From Labia minor (lineage: Eukaryota > Arthropoda > Insecta > Dermaptera > Spongiphoridae): 64,000 nucleotides of DNA. Position numbers and translations under genes: made by a program. The stretch spans positions 94,245,228 to 94,309,227 of the forward strand of contig OY720344.1 of the NCBI GenBank assembly GCA_963082975.1, in the 5' to 3' direction. Below, one piece after another: positions 15,410 to 30,200 of the stretch; the stretch's first letter is position 1, and each line of letters starts with the position of its first letter. The notes below the pieces were generated by a model. The model worked only from the letters and a program-made list of their open reading frames with translations. It ran no database searches and was not told the origin of the DNA.

Positions 15410-18400
15410 TGATAAAGTATTGTGCAAAGCGTGAGAGTAAAGCATCATGGTGCACTCGTTAACAAGGAAACGGCCACTTGGAGCCCCGCACTCACATATT
15501 TGAGTCGACGTCAGCCTGCACAGATCGCAGGTTGAAAAAGCGATCGCTGTGCGGTCCCTGTTCGTCACATAAACACATGCAATAACTGCAATGCCAGAAA
15601 AACCATCTCCACCAACTGTTCACCTGATGCATTGTGTTTTTACATGTACCACGAGAGACCGATTTTTTACTTTCTCCATAAACTTGACCAGAAGAATATT
15701 GGATATAATCATATAATCGAGTACGATCGGAAGGATTCTGGAAAAAAAAAACAAAAACAAAATTTAATTATTATTCTTATTTGTTCAAATAAAAATGCAC
15801 ACAATGAATTTTAAAACAATTCAACCTTGAACTTTTGGCACATTAAAGATGCAAAAAAAAACGTTTCAAATTAATTAAATTAATCAATTTATATTCATTA
15901 ATTTTTACGAAATTCTATTTTAAATACCCTGATAATTCCCCCCTCCCTTGATTAAATGATTTCATACTTGTTCTGCCCGAAGGCATTATTGTAACTTTTT
16001 ATTCTCCTTTGAATTAAAGCTTCTTTTTATCTTCCCGCATGCAAAACACAATGGAGGTCATCCACCTTTTTTTTATTTTACATCTTTATCGTTTAAATAA
16101 AAAAAAATGTTATTTTTAAACTCACAATTTTATCTTTATATTAAAAATAGATCAATTTATAATCATTTAAGAAAATAAATAATAAATAACAATATTATAA
16201 AATAGACACACAAAAAAAATTATTAATATTTATTTTATTTATTTTTGTTAGCATTAAATATAATGAATAAATTTTAATATTTAAAAGAATATACGTTGAA
16301 TTTGTTTTTACATCAATATTTGTATTGGGAAAAGGCAATGAATATATATAATACTATGATCAGTTTATCTAGATTATTACTTATATAAAATGATTCATTC
16401 CATTTTTTAAGTTCAAAGGTTTAATATATATATATATGTTAGACTATCTTGCAAAAAAAACACGCTTTAAAGTGATTTTTATATCAAATTTTATCGCAGT
16501 TCACATATAGGGGTTATTCAAATTCCATTTTTTGTTTTTTCTCTTAAAAATTTATTTATAAACTTACCTTAAGACATATATTCATATCTGATTCTACAAA
16601 TCTACAATTGACAATTCTTCCTCTACATCTTGGCATTCTTGAACAATAGCCTTTAGCATAGCATCCATAACTCTTTGCATAAGTATAGTATGCACAATTT
16701 TCCCGACACGAACCCTCATTATTTAAATCAACTTCATTTTCAATATAACCCTATAAAAAGAACAAAAATAATATTTATTATTTATAAAAAAAAAAACTGA
16801 AATAAAAATATATTTAATATTTCTTTTTGGTTCTCACCTGAAGAAAATTAGTGAAAGTGAGATAAGTTTTGTTGAAAAGATGTTCAGCTGGGTCACATCG
16901 ATAAAATTCCCGGGATGCTTCTTGCATGGTGCGCATTGCAGCCTCTGCTTGGTGAATTGCCCTCAAAGAAAAAGTTTCGGCCATTTGACGAGCCTCATGC
17001 TCGTAAGTTGAATTTTTTTCTAATGACAAAACGAATTATCAAATTTCTTGAAACTTTCTTGTCAAGTTATATGGATGTATCATTAGAAATTTTACCTGAA
17101 TGATTATAGAGATGCAAAAGCATCCAGGAGAATTGAATCATGGCATACCCTTTCAATTGTGTGGTAGCCAAAAGGGCATAAACATTATAAATTAATTGTT
17201 GTGGGGATTCTCGTACTAAACATCCTCCTATGCTTTCCTACAAGAGATGGAATATATTATAATTATTATCATCAAACTTTAATCGAATTTTTTTCTCATT
17301 CATAAAAAAATTCTTTAGAATATTTTCTTTTTTTTTTTTTTGGTTGATAAAAAAAAAACTTAAAAGATAAAAAGATTTGTTTTGATGTGTTGAGTCAAAA
17401 TTAAATAACAAAAAAATAATTCAATAACGTTGATTATAATGATTAATCAATATCCTGTAGCAAAATGAAGGTTGTTCTATCTCGATTTCCGTAGTTGATC
17501 TTATTTTGTTATTCATATAAAAATATGTATCAAGGACAATTAATAAAAAAAAGCATATTTCCCAATGAATTCGTCATCTATATAGATTTTGTTTTTTTCC
17601 CTACTATTTTAAACATTTTATATAATTTGCTTATTTATTTATATTAAATATCTATAAATAAATTATTAATTTCTTAAGAAGCTTATATGAAAATATGTTT
17701 ATTTATTTATAAATAATTGATTTGAATAAATCATTTATAAAGAATAATAATAACTATAAAACAAATAACAAAATGTTTAATATTTTTCTTTCAACATATT
17801 ACCTAATTTTTTAATGAAAAATTCATTTTTTTAATTGGTTAAAATATTTATTTTAACAAAATATTAACTTTATTACTACCGTTTGTGTGCTATATTCAAT
17901 AAAGTTGCCTCATTTAAAATATATCAAAATATAAATATTATATATATTTATTTTTTATCAACATGCATTTTTGTTATAACTCTATAAAAAGTTTTTTTAA
18001 ATCAAACTAACTAAATTGCTTTTATTTATATATATAATTTTAAAAGTGAAAAAATAATTTAATTAAAAAAAAATGATTATTTAAATTCAAATATCTTCTC
18101 ACTTTCCATGTTTATATACCTATATTAAATTTTGCATTCAGCAGTGTTATGATATTTGACAAGTTTGCATATGTGATTATTATGCAAATAATTAAATAGT
18201 GAAAACATGTTTCAACATTTTATTTTAGTCTCTAATCATTTCTAAGAAATAATATAGATACTCTCTATCTTTCATCCATATTTCGAAATTGATTTTTATT
18301 TATTTTGTAATAAAAAAAATAAGAAACTTGTTTATAATTGTTTTCAAAATTGAAATGCTGGTCATAATAATAATAATAATATGTATTAAAATGAATTTTT

Positions 18401-21168
18401 TTTTCTTGTTATTCTAATTGTTCTGCTTGGAAAATATAGTGACTGATCTCTTTTTTATTTGTTAAAAAGAGATGTATATTAACATTAATTTTAGGAATGT
18501 TGGTTTTCAAAATATTTCATTGTTTTTTAAATTCATTTAATAATTAAAATTGTTTAATTTATATTTATTTTCAAGATGTTTATCGAATGTTTAGTATATA
18601 ATTCTGGCCTTGAGTTTGGTTGTCTACCTTATAAGCTTGCTCGAAGATATTTCCTTCTCTGCCTGAATCCAGTGACAATTCATGGATTCTCTCTAATGCT
18701 GCTGGGACACTATTTCGTGCATCAGAAAGGACGGTGTCAGCAAAGTCGATTAAATCGCGACGATTTGCATGTCCTGGGAATTGAAGTAATCGTTGCAAAT
18801 TCACATAAAGTCCTGTGATTCCCCTCATTTGCGCATCCAATCGCGCCCACAACCAAACTGTGTCTAGTTCTGTAGGTGTTTCAATTGAGTATGAATTGAG
18901 TAAACGATCAATATTCGCAAAAACGCGCACAAAACCCGTATCTTCGGCTTCATTCACCCAATCTGGATCTTGAAGATCCATCCATAGATCCTTTATATAA
19001 TCATTTAATTGCATTTTAAGTGCATCAGGCCCAGCCAAGCTGGGTTTGGAAGATTTCTTTTTCCCTGGTATCGAAACCACAAACCCCACTAACATGAATA
19101 CACTTAAAACTTTTAAAAGCTCCATAGTCATTCTTCTTACCTTTTTCTTTTATATTTATTATATAAATATCACTTTAAAAAAAAAAATACTGACTTAAGA
19201 CATAAAAAATGAACCCTTAGTAAAAAATAAAATATCTGCGTAGGTCAGCCTTTTAATGTGAATTACGTTATAGAAATGATGAGGAATTCAAAACAAAAGA
19301 AAACAAATATGATAAATAATAGGTTTTAGATAAAGAGAAAATGACGAAGATAAGAATATACTTAAGGGACAATAATTACAAAAGAAAAAGGGAAAAGTAA
19401 CGGGGCAGTGCGAACTTTTCAAGGCCAGCTGGACTATAAAAGTTAAAAAAAAGATTATGTCAGCAATTAATAATGATTATTTTTCTTTGTAGAGAATAAT
19501 AATTCAATCAGAGGAGTGAAAGGCAAAATTGTCATTTAGTGACCATCGACCCTGTTGGTGACAAGGTGACCCCCTCTAAGGGTTAATAAAGAGACTTCCT
19601 TTTCGAGTTAATCTATTACTTCCGCAAGGGTCTTCTGGCCAATGTCCAATCTTAGAAATCTACATCCTATCGACATCACTGCATTTGCCTCGGTCCAGCC
19701 ATAGATTCTCACTTGTGTTGGGACAGGGAGGACAAACTCCAAAACTTGGGAGAACACACAGTTTTTGTTGTTGTTAAAGAACAAATGCAAGGATGCAGTT
19801 GGAAAACACAGAGAGAAAGTTGCCCTGAGCTTATCTGGAGTTTGACTGGCGGCTTGCTCGCCTTTGGTCTTGGAGCGGAGGTCTCCTCTAGGCTGGGGAA
19901 GGGGCAAAACCCCTCCAGGATTCCACTACTTGCTTTCAGTTGGGTCGATTCCCCTTCAGTCCAAACCAGCTCACTTGCCTCACTTTTAACTTTCGTCATT
20001 TTGACACTTTTTTAAAGACCCAACTTATTGAGGAAAATAAAAACGGAAAAAACATTTTTAAAAAATTTAAAAAATATTTATAATATAAAAATAAATAAAA
20101 ATGTGTATCATTTATAAATAATAGTTCATTTGAAATACAACCCAGATAAGATTTATTAGAAAGTTAGAAAGGAATGTCACTTCAAATTTTGGAATAGGGT
20201 TTGAATCATAGGTATTATTAATAAAAGGATATGATATATATGATATAGAACAAAGAACAAAGAACAAAGAACAAAAGCAAAGGTATGTTTAAGTTTTTAA
20301 TCTTGATATTGATTAAGATCAGAATTTTATTACTAAGATTCTCTGCTTAGTACAAAGATCAAATTATACATATTTAAACCTTAGTTAAAAATTATTGGAT
20401 TTAATTTTATTTAAAAAAAAATAACATAGAACTGATTCATGTAAAATCGACGAATAAACATTTTTAAAACAATATAGGACTACTAAGGGCTGCTTCTAGT
20501 AATTAACCCCCCCCCCCCACAAGTTTTATTTGATCGACAGAACAGAGACAACATTTTATTTTATTTTATTTAGAGAATGATAATTTATGTTTTATGATGA
20601 ATTACAAAAAATATTTTTAATTAAAAATGTTTATCTATACAATGATTAAAAGTGAATATTTTTTAAAAAATAGGTTTATTTTAAATTAAGAGTATATATA
20701 TATATATATTAATTATTAATATTTATTAATTTTAGCAATTTCCATATTTTATTTTTTATTATTATCCATTTATATAAAATTTATTTAGATTGATTTAGAG
20801 ATATCATGGATCCTTACTTTGAAATAGAATTTTAGAAATAGAAATGTACTTACTTCTTTACTGGCTCGAAGTACTTCCTGCAAAAAGCCTGGAGAGTAAA
20901 GAAAGGCTACCCGTTTCCTATGTTGATGGGGACATATTTTAGAATGAATTCGATTTATTAATGATCTCACTGAACCAGGATGGTGAGAGACTACCGATTC
21001 GGCAAAATCACGGATTGTTTCCTTTTGAAAAAATGAATGATTAGCTGCATATATTTTCATCTGCTCAGTTTTGTCCCAGATAGCGTCAACGTTCTCCATT
21101 AAGTTATTATTTTTTAATTCAAATCTAAAAATAATTAATTGTTGTAAAATGATTAATACATGATCAAA

Positions 21169-21215
<47 letters not shown>

Positions 21216-24200
21216 AAAAGATTTCCAATATCATTCACAATATCTCGTCGAAGTACTTCCAAATTTACTTTTAAGGCATCAAACCTTTCAATTCGTTCAA
21301 GAATAGTATGCAATCTTTCAAGTATTAAATCCGACTTGTCATAAGATAATGGAAACTAAAATTTATAATTTTTTATTATAACACTTAAAAATAAATATAT
21401 TTTATAATTCCTCAATCTAAATTTAGCGAGAGTCAAAAGATAACTAAAAAATTTTGAAAACATAAATAGATAAATACTGTATGAAAAACAAATATCAATT
21501 TAAAAAGAAAACATTGCAAACTTGAATGATGCATATAGTTCTATCTTCACGATATTTAATTAGTACATAAAATTCCATGTCAATGAACATTATCCAATAA
21601 TAGATCTAAATACTTTTATTATTCAATCTTCTTTTGCAAGATGTTGATATTGTTCATATGACCTCTGAAAGAATTTAAGGAAGGAAATGACGCTCTGGAA
21701 ATAAATATAAAAATTTTGATAATCATATTTATATTATCGCAAACATGTGTATATAATTCTCCGAATATCACAAAGATATTTATTTCCTCAAATATTCCAA
21801 AAAAACTGAAACCATTTATTAAATAAATAGAAATATTTTTTTTATTGAGCTTATATTACTTATATTTATTATTGATTAGAAATTAATAAAATGCAAAATA
21901 AATAAACCTTTTTAAATTTTCCTGGAATTTCTTCATATCTGGTGGAATAAGCATTCCATACTTCTACAACTTCTCCAGTGATTTCATATGCAATTTTACC
22001 CAGAATTTCCATTTCATGTAAAAGTCCGGAAATCAGATTGAGAGAAATTATAGTTGAAAAGAGTGCAAAATGGATTCTTAATAAATTCATTTCTGGAAGA
22101 AATAAAACTTGTTGTTCATTAAAAGTCAATCTAGTTTCTATATTAAAGAATAGTATATTTGTTAATTTTAAAAAAAAATATTGTTTTGTTTACGTTAAAC
22201 CAATTATGGCTAATAAACACAATTTTAAGATGAGAGTATTTTAACTTGTTTTTCTTTCCCTCTATGCGTTATTTAAGTTTCTATTATAATTATGTGGACA
22301 GGAAATGACTTTCCATCATAGGACAGTTATGGCTTTCGAATAATGTCGTTATTGTTAATATTTTTTTCCATCTAATTTGAATATATTTTTGAACAACGAA
22401 TTAATTTTTTTTATTTGGGAGATATTATTTTTATATATCAATTAAAAAAAAAATCAAATCCTCAAATATACTTAAGATATGACTAATTTAAATTTATTAA
22501 AGGATAGGGAATTCGATACCCAGCAGTAGAAATAAATAATTTCATTAAATATTTAATAAAATATATTAACAAATTTAAATTATTAATATATTTTTATATA
22601 ATTGATTTGATAGAATGTTTCAATCTTCCATGAACTGTAAAACGGTCCTTTATAATAATCTCGTGCTTCAAGAAAAAATATATAAATAATATTAAATTCA
22701 AGGAATTATGTTATTAATTTTTATTTAATTTAATATAAATTTTATTTTTATACAATATTGATTTCTATAAAAATATTTAAAAATAATAAAATAAAAATAT
22801 TCAATTACAATTAATAAAACCATAAATTGAAGCTATCAATTCACTCTTGTTAAATTTTTTTTAAATTTTTAATAAGTCATGTGAACGTTATAAATTAAGC
22901 TTAAACACAAGGGAATCCCAGTAAATATTGATATACAAGTGAAAAAATTATTTTTTTTTATAAATAATCTGTAAATAGATATGAAAACTTAATTTATTAA
23001 ATATTATTTAAGTAATTTTTTTTTATATATTTAATTAATTTAATATTTTTAATAAATTCGTTATTTTATTTTTATTAGTTGATTTGTTGTTTTAAATTAA
23101 AATAAAAACCGTTATTTTTGTTTAAAAGACGTTTTTTTAAGTGTTATTAATTTCATTTACCTTAGCTGATTGAAGTGACTTGGTCGCATGAATTAAATGC
23201 AATCTTGCTGTTATCAATGAAAATGCATAAGATTTTATCCTATCTTAATTGTCCATCTGTTCTTTGTGGGAGATCAAACTGCATTATTGTTCTTCCTCTT
23301 TCAAATAGAATGTTTAAGAGAGGGCGCTAGTTTTTGATCACGTGACCGGCTCCAAGGTCATTTCACTTTGGTTTAAAATATTTACTTTAGGCGCACACCA
23401 AATTAGTTCCAAAAGCAAAAAAGCTTTTTTTTTTATTTACCTGTGTTATGAAAAAATAAGTTGACCTGTGGCCAGGCGCAGAACCGACCCACGGTTTGAA
23501 GTAAATTAATTTCCAGCTACAGAAACAATTTCAAATAATTTTAATACATCTAATAATGCAATAAAAAATAGATATGGATATAACAAATATTTTTAATTTT
23601 ATTTTATTTATAATATATAAGTAAGAGCTGACTGTGACGTCATGAAGGGCTGGGTGACGTCATATAATTTTAAATTAAGAAAAAACTAATGAAGATACTT
23701 ATTTCTGTTAAAAAAATGCATGATTCGTGGAGATTGTTACATATAAAAAGTATTTTTAGCATGATGTCTGTCCGTCCTTCCGTTGAGTGTCCATATAGAT
23801 GTGTACAGCTTGAACGGCTCAACGGATTTTGACGAAATTTGGTGTATTTACTTAATGCATCAGTACGATGAATTGATCAGCTTTTGGTGTATATTCGGAA
23901 ACCGGAAGTGGTAGTATTATCGATCGACGATAGGAAGGGAAGGGTTATTTTCACACTAAATTTCACATGAGGAGATTTTTTTTACAAATCTCCACGAATC
24001 ATGTACTTTGTATTGGTTTTATCCTCGGGAAAAATCATCTTCATTAGTTTTTTCTTAATTTAAAATTATGACGTACCCGTACTGATTAAATTAAAATATC
24101 TTTTACACAAAAAGATATGATAATATAATGTAATATACCGATTGCAACAAAATGGATGAAAACCTTTTACATACAGACTTTCAACGAAATACTATGTATT

Positions 24201-27200
24201 CCTTCGGGGGTACAGGGGGCGGAGCCCCCGTCTAGGTGAGAAGAGCGCCTTCGGCGCTCTGATCAGCTAGTTATAAATAAAATAAAATTAAAAATATTTA
24301 TGTTATATCCATATCTGTTTTTTATTGCATTAATAGATACATTTAAATTATTTGAAATTGCTGGAAATTATTTTATTTTAAACCGTCGGTCGGTTCTGCG
24401 CCTGGCCCTAGGTCAACTTATTATCTTTAGACCTAATTTAGAGCGCCTTCTTTATATTCAAAATTACCCTAACAATAATATAATATTCATTATAAATTGA
24501 GAATTAAAATTAGATAATAAATATATAATTAAATAGTATATGGTACAAATTAAAACCAATCTAAGTTCAAAAATTAAACAATATATTTAATAATCAATCG
24601 AGATCCTAATTTTAAGTGGTAATGAAATTTGGGCTGCCTTTATATCTCATTTGTAATTGAAATTATAAAATGAATAGTTATTTTTATATTATAAAATTGT
24701 ATTATAATTTATTATTGTTTCGGCTTTGTCTGAGAAATTAATAAGTTTCCTTTTACGTTTATCCTTCTTTCATAATTTTTTTTTCACCTTTAAATCACCT
24801 CTATTTGTATTTGTACAAATATCAATCAATTTCTTTTCTTTTTTCAAAAATTCTGAAAATTATCTTTTGATATAAGAATTTATTAAAAACCTCGTTTATC
24901 CAATACCTACTTTTGTTCAGAGAATCTGATCATACATGTTCAACAATGAAAATTAATATTAATTTTAGTAATTCCCACACTAAATTATTCCAATATATAC
25001 ATTTTTATTTCTAGTAATATTTAAATGATTTAATTTATTGTAAAAGTTCTCATTTTAATTAATATTATTAGATAATATTAAATATTTTATTTGAAGTAAT
25101 ATATTATTTAATTATCATGTTATAAATGATTATCAATTAAAGAAATTGTTTTTAAAAAATCATATATATTCACAATTTTCACAATGAGAAAGACAGTTAT
25201 AAATAATTTTTGTTAATATTAAAAGATAAACTTTATGTTAAAGAGAAATAATATTTAGTTTGTTTTTTTTTTTTTTTTAATTATTTTATTCATTTGTTTT
25301 ATTATATTTCTAATTATATAATATATATATATATATATGATTTTTTATGAGAATTGAGAAATTTTGCATAGAATATATGAATAGCACGGGAAAATGAGAA
25401 TCTGGAATGTATATTTTGTATTAAACGTAAAGGAGTAATCTTTAAAAAAACTTCCCTAATAAAATTTGTATTTTTCATCCTATTCTTTGAAGACCTCCAT
25501 ATACCTATTCATTATATAAAGTAGTTATAATTAAACCTTTACTATATTTTTTCTTTTTATAAAATAATAATTATAATATTTAATATTATTAATGAAATTA
25601 TTTAATTTGACCTTATATCCAAAAATTAATATAATATAATTTCATTTTTTCATTACAGTCTGCATTCTATGAAATTTTGAGTGGGCTTTGGGTAAGAAAT
25701 GGTCTGCAAATCAAAGGCCAAGCGATGACTTACATTCAATGTAATTTCTGCAACTCTATGGTGGATGCAGATTTATTCTTACTTCAATTATGCTGCACTC
25801 ATTTGTCACCCGAACAATTTCTTACTTCTGTTTTAAATAAGTAAGCCTTTTAAATAACTTAAATAAGTAAAACTAATATATTAATTAATATTAATTATAT
25901 TAATTTATGACTGTTTTTTTTGTAGATTTCATGTGATGGATTGGATGAGCTTGGCTCCATTTGCCTCCAATCAAAGATCATATATAGATGGTGAAAATGA
26001 ATCTCCAATGGTCGAAGCCTTTCTTACTTTCCTTGCTAGCCTTGTTGGTGTCAGAACCAATATAGGTAAATATATTTGAATATATATAAATATAACGAAA
26101 GTGTAATCTTTATTAAAAAAAATTAATTTTATTTAGGTATAAGTGAGAGTGATTTATCCAAATTAGAAATGGTGACTTTATTATGTATGGGAGATAAAAC
26201 TCATAGTCAGCTTATAGAATTAATGCCTGAACGATGCGGAACTTCTCAAACTAGAGACTTTGAAACAATGCTAGAAGAAGTATGTATCTTTGATAAATTA
26301 ATAATAATGTTGTGAATTTATATAAACAAAACTAATTTTATCAGGTAGCGGAATTTCGTGGTCCAAACTTAGAGGGAAGTGGTACCATGCAACAAGGAAT
26401 GTACAACCCAAAGCCTTATATTTGGAAAGATCATTTTGATCCAGTACATGTTCTCCTTCGGGCAGTTCATCGCAGAGATTTTCAAAATGCAATGGATCGT
26501 TTCTCAGATTAGTAAGATTTTTATTTAATTTTATTTTAAAAATAAGCAAAACAAAACCTAACAATGTTGTGAACATTTTCGGTATATGGACCAAATTTCT
26601 TATATAAAAAGATCGTTAGATCTTTTTCCTATGATTAGAAATATAGATTAATATTATATACTTTAATTTATATTTTTCTAAAGACTAATTAATGACACTT
26701 ATGTAATCTTATTAAGATCTTAAATTATTATCATAAAAAAATCTACTTTTTGCTTAAATTGAAAAACAATTAAAATATTTCCTCAATATTGAATTAAATA
26801 ATAAACATGGCTATTTTTCTTTAGTGGACATTCAGTTGGTAAATTGAGATCTGGAACGTCTGCTTGGCCACCATTCCGCATACCTGGACCTGTACATTCC
26901 GGATTTCAGGATCCATCTAAAGTTCTCGCATCAAGATTGTTTCATGCTTCAGCTTTTGTTGTTCTACATAAATCTGTCTTTTCACCAACCGTTTCTGATC
27001 ATGTGATTGCTCTTGTAATCCATCTCTTGGAATTGGCAGTTATCACTGCTAATCCGGATCCTAATACTCAGGTAAATTCTATCTTATTTAAAGATTTATA
27101 TATTTCTACACTTTGATGACCTAATTTGAATTTGAAAAAAACTATTACTTTAAATAGGTGACTACTGCTCGCCAATTCGAGTTACCTTACTATTTTAAAG

Positions 27201-30200
27201 ATAAAGATTTGACCTCTTGGTATCAATCCGATTTATTGAGCAATAATCTACGCACTACAATCACCCGTATAATATTTGAACCAGAGCCTACTGTTTTCTT
27301 CGAATCTTCTGATAGTAAGTTAATCATTTCTTATTTATTTCATAAATATCATAGTGATACTTCAAATTTCTATTCTTTCAAAAATGGAGAGGTACCCCCT
27401 AATTTGTTTTCAATAAATCTATTCAAATCCGTTTTTTAAAATATTATATACAATATATAGATATTGATATATATTTATATTATCTATATATTTATTGCGT
27501 ATTTATCTATTTCGATGAAATATCATTAAGATATGTGTTTAAATAAACGTTCATCCCATTCGCATTTTTTTTTTAAATAATTTTTTTAATTTTAATTATT
27601 TTGAATTAAACAAAAGAATCAATTAGCATTTATATGAAATTTTTCATAACTACGTCGGAAACAGTTAATATATATATATATATATACATATATCTTATAT
27701 ATATACATATATATATATTATATTTTTTTAAATTCCCATTTACTTTTAAAGATGAAGGAGAGTGGGACCGCGATATGGAAGTACTTGACACATCACAACA
27801 ATTAGATAATCAAGCACTTGAATTGGAAATATTGGAAACAACCCCTCTCTCACCCCAGATAGATCTTGTATCTCTGGCTCCTCCAGGAATAGAATGGAAC
27901 CCAGAGGGTACATCGACGGCGGCACTTCCAGCCCCTGTTGTGTTACCCGCTGTAATGGCTGGTACCGAAATCGTACCTCATGCCGGTTAGCCTATACCTT
28001 TTTAAAAGAATACTTTTCTTTTTTAGAATTATAATATCAATATTCTTTCCAGGACCCAGTACAAGTGAGGTTTCTGCCAGTTCGACTACATCGAGAACTC
28101 AAGGAGGCGGTGCTCTCGTCCCTGCTTCTTCAACGACGACTCCCGGAACTTCAGGTGCGGTTGTTAAAAAAAGTCGTCGGATTCGTCGTCGTGTAAGGAA
28201 TGGAAATGCTCAAAATAATTGCGTCTCCTCTGGCTCCAACGCCTCCATTTTACTTGACTCTAATAAGAAAGGATCTAAACCAGGAGTACCGCACTGCGAT
28301 GCCCATTTAGATGTCAATGAATCACTTATTTCACTTCTCTTGCGTTTGCATAGTCAATTGACTGGTATGGCAGATTCCTTTGATCCTGAAGATAAATCAA
28401 TGAACTTCAATGAATGTGTCGGAGATGGAGCTTTTTTCGTGGGTCGACTTCTACATAGAATTTATCAATTGGACACTCCTTGCAGGTAAATAAATAATTA
28501 ATATTATTTTTATTAATTTTTTTCTACCCTATCATATATTCTATTATCTCTTTCCAGAGAGGCTATAATTGAAACAAAAAATCGAATTTGGCCAAGAGTT
28601 AGACGACCAGATGCAACGGATGAAGATTCTCGAGAGTATCGAGACCGGGAAGAACGTGAAGAAAGAAAGAGAAAAGCTAAAGAAAGGCAGAAAAAATTAA
28701 TAGAAGAATTTGCAAATCAACAAAAACAATTTATGCAACGTAATATGAAAGATGGTAATTATTAGAAATTATTTTTGATGTAATTACTTATCTAAAGAAT
28801 TTTAATTTTTACTAGATGACGAGATGGAATGGAATATCTTAGGTGGGAGAAATTCTACAGAGAGTCTTAATTCAAGTCCAACCTTAATGCCTCCCCAGGA
28901 ATATCACTGTGTGATTTGCAATCAAAAAACTCAAAGTCGGGAAGATAATCCGATCGGTTTAGTTGTTCTTGTACAAGCAACAAGTGTCTTAGGGTTTCAA
29001 AGAAAATCTTCTCTTCCTCCTAAAATTGCTACTACGGAGGAAGAAAGGATAATTGAACAAAAAAGAGATGATACATTAGGAAGGTAAATATTTTTTTTTT
29101 AATTTTGCAAACAATCACATTTTTTATCTTTTATCAATTATTCAAATTATTTTAGTGATTTTGAAAGGCGATTTGAAGAATTACGCCGATATTTTAATCA
29201 AGAATCCGCTATGATGTCTGTAAGCTTTGCTTGGCAATCAGGAGTTCATGTTCAGACTTGTGGTCATCATATTCATTTAGATTGCCTTAAATCTTATCAA
29301 ATATCAATTCGTACAACTCAGAGACAACAATCGCTAGCACTCGAAGGGTAAACTATTTAAAAAAAAAATATTCCAAATCATTTTAACAAAATATTAACAT
29401 CTATCTGTAAGATTATTTTTAATATGATTACTATTGGATTGTTTTTATTTCAAACCTAGATAGATGATTATTTTATGACCCTAGAAAAAATAGTTATAAA
29501 AATACATGTTTAAAATTAAATAAAAATTTAATTTTTATTAATATTATTTTTTCTTATAAGTGTTTAAAACATGATACTTTGATTCATTGACGATTAACCT
29601 TTTAGATTGAATATAATTCAATATTCAATTTATATTTTTAATGAATGCTAAATTATGAATTTATTAGTTTGATTTTAGATGAATGAAGATGAATGAATTA
29701 AAGAAATGAATGTGTTGTTATAGAAATCAGTGCTTTTTTTATTTGTATATATGCTTTTTAATCTATGCTTTTTTTAGTGTTTTTATTTTATTTTTTTTAT
29801 TTTTTTTTTTTTATGACTTAGTCGTGAAGAAACTGACCGTAATTTAGATAAGTATGTACATGAATGTGTAAATAAATAAATATATTTAAGAAATAAATTG
29901 TAATAACTTTTGATCAACTTCTATTTCAGAGGAGAATATTGGTGTCCTCTGTGTCGACAACTTGCAAATTCAGTTTTACCGATGTCTCCTCGTCTGGGTG
30001 AATGCGCCGCAGCAATGGTTCGAAGCCGAGTTGGAATGAATCCTAAGGACAATAATAATGGACAAAATGTTCAAGAGGCTGAAATAATAGCTCGTGAAAT
30101 AGCTGATTTACTTAAAGAAAATCCTCCTCCACCTTCAATGTCCACCGCTCTTGATGATGCTATGTCTAAAGCAATGGGTGACATGAGGGCTGTCATTCCA

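Larger units (their letters stand above)
12788..25658 (+). other. UBR3: UBR3 intron 10 (12.9 kb) hosting a nested antisense gene
   Basis: The donor follows codons for HPLRVQ (12787) and the acceptor precedes [15 protein letters not shown] (25659), continuous in UBR3 proteins. Inside lie a complete minus-strand gene (14088-19131), a second minus-strand exon set (20854-22090), a GC-rich island (19390-20030), a foldback repeat (23456-24422) and long AT-rich stretches. The segments 12788-14040, 22091-23455 and 24423-25658 show no gene. Confidence 0.85.

Noticed and set aside
15272-15568. 98-codon minus-strand open frame with several cysteines
   Set aside because: Out of phase with the real exon at 15737-15496, which reads [13 protein letters not shown] in another frame and joins neighbouring exons correctly.
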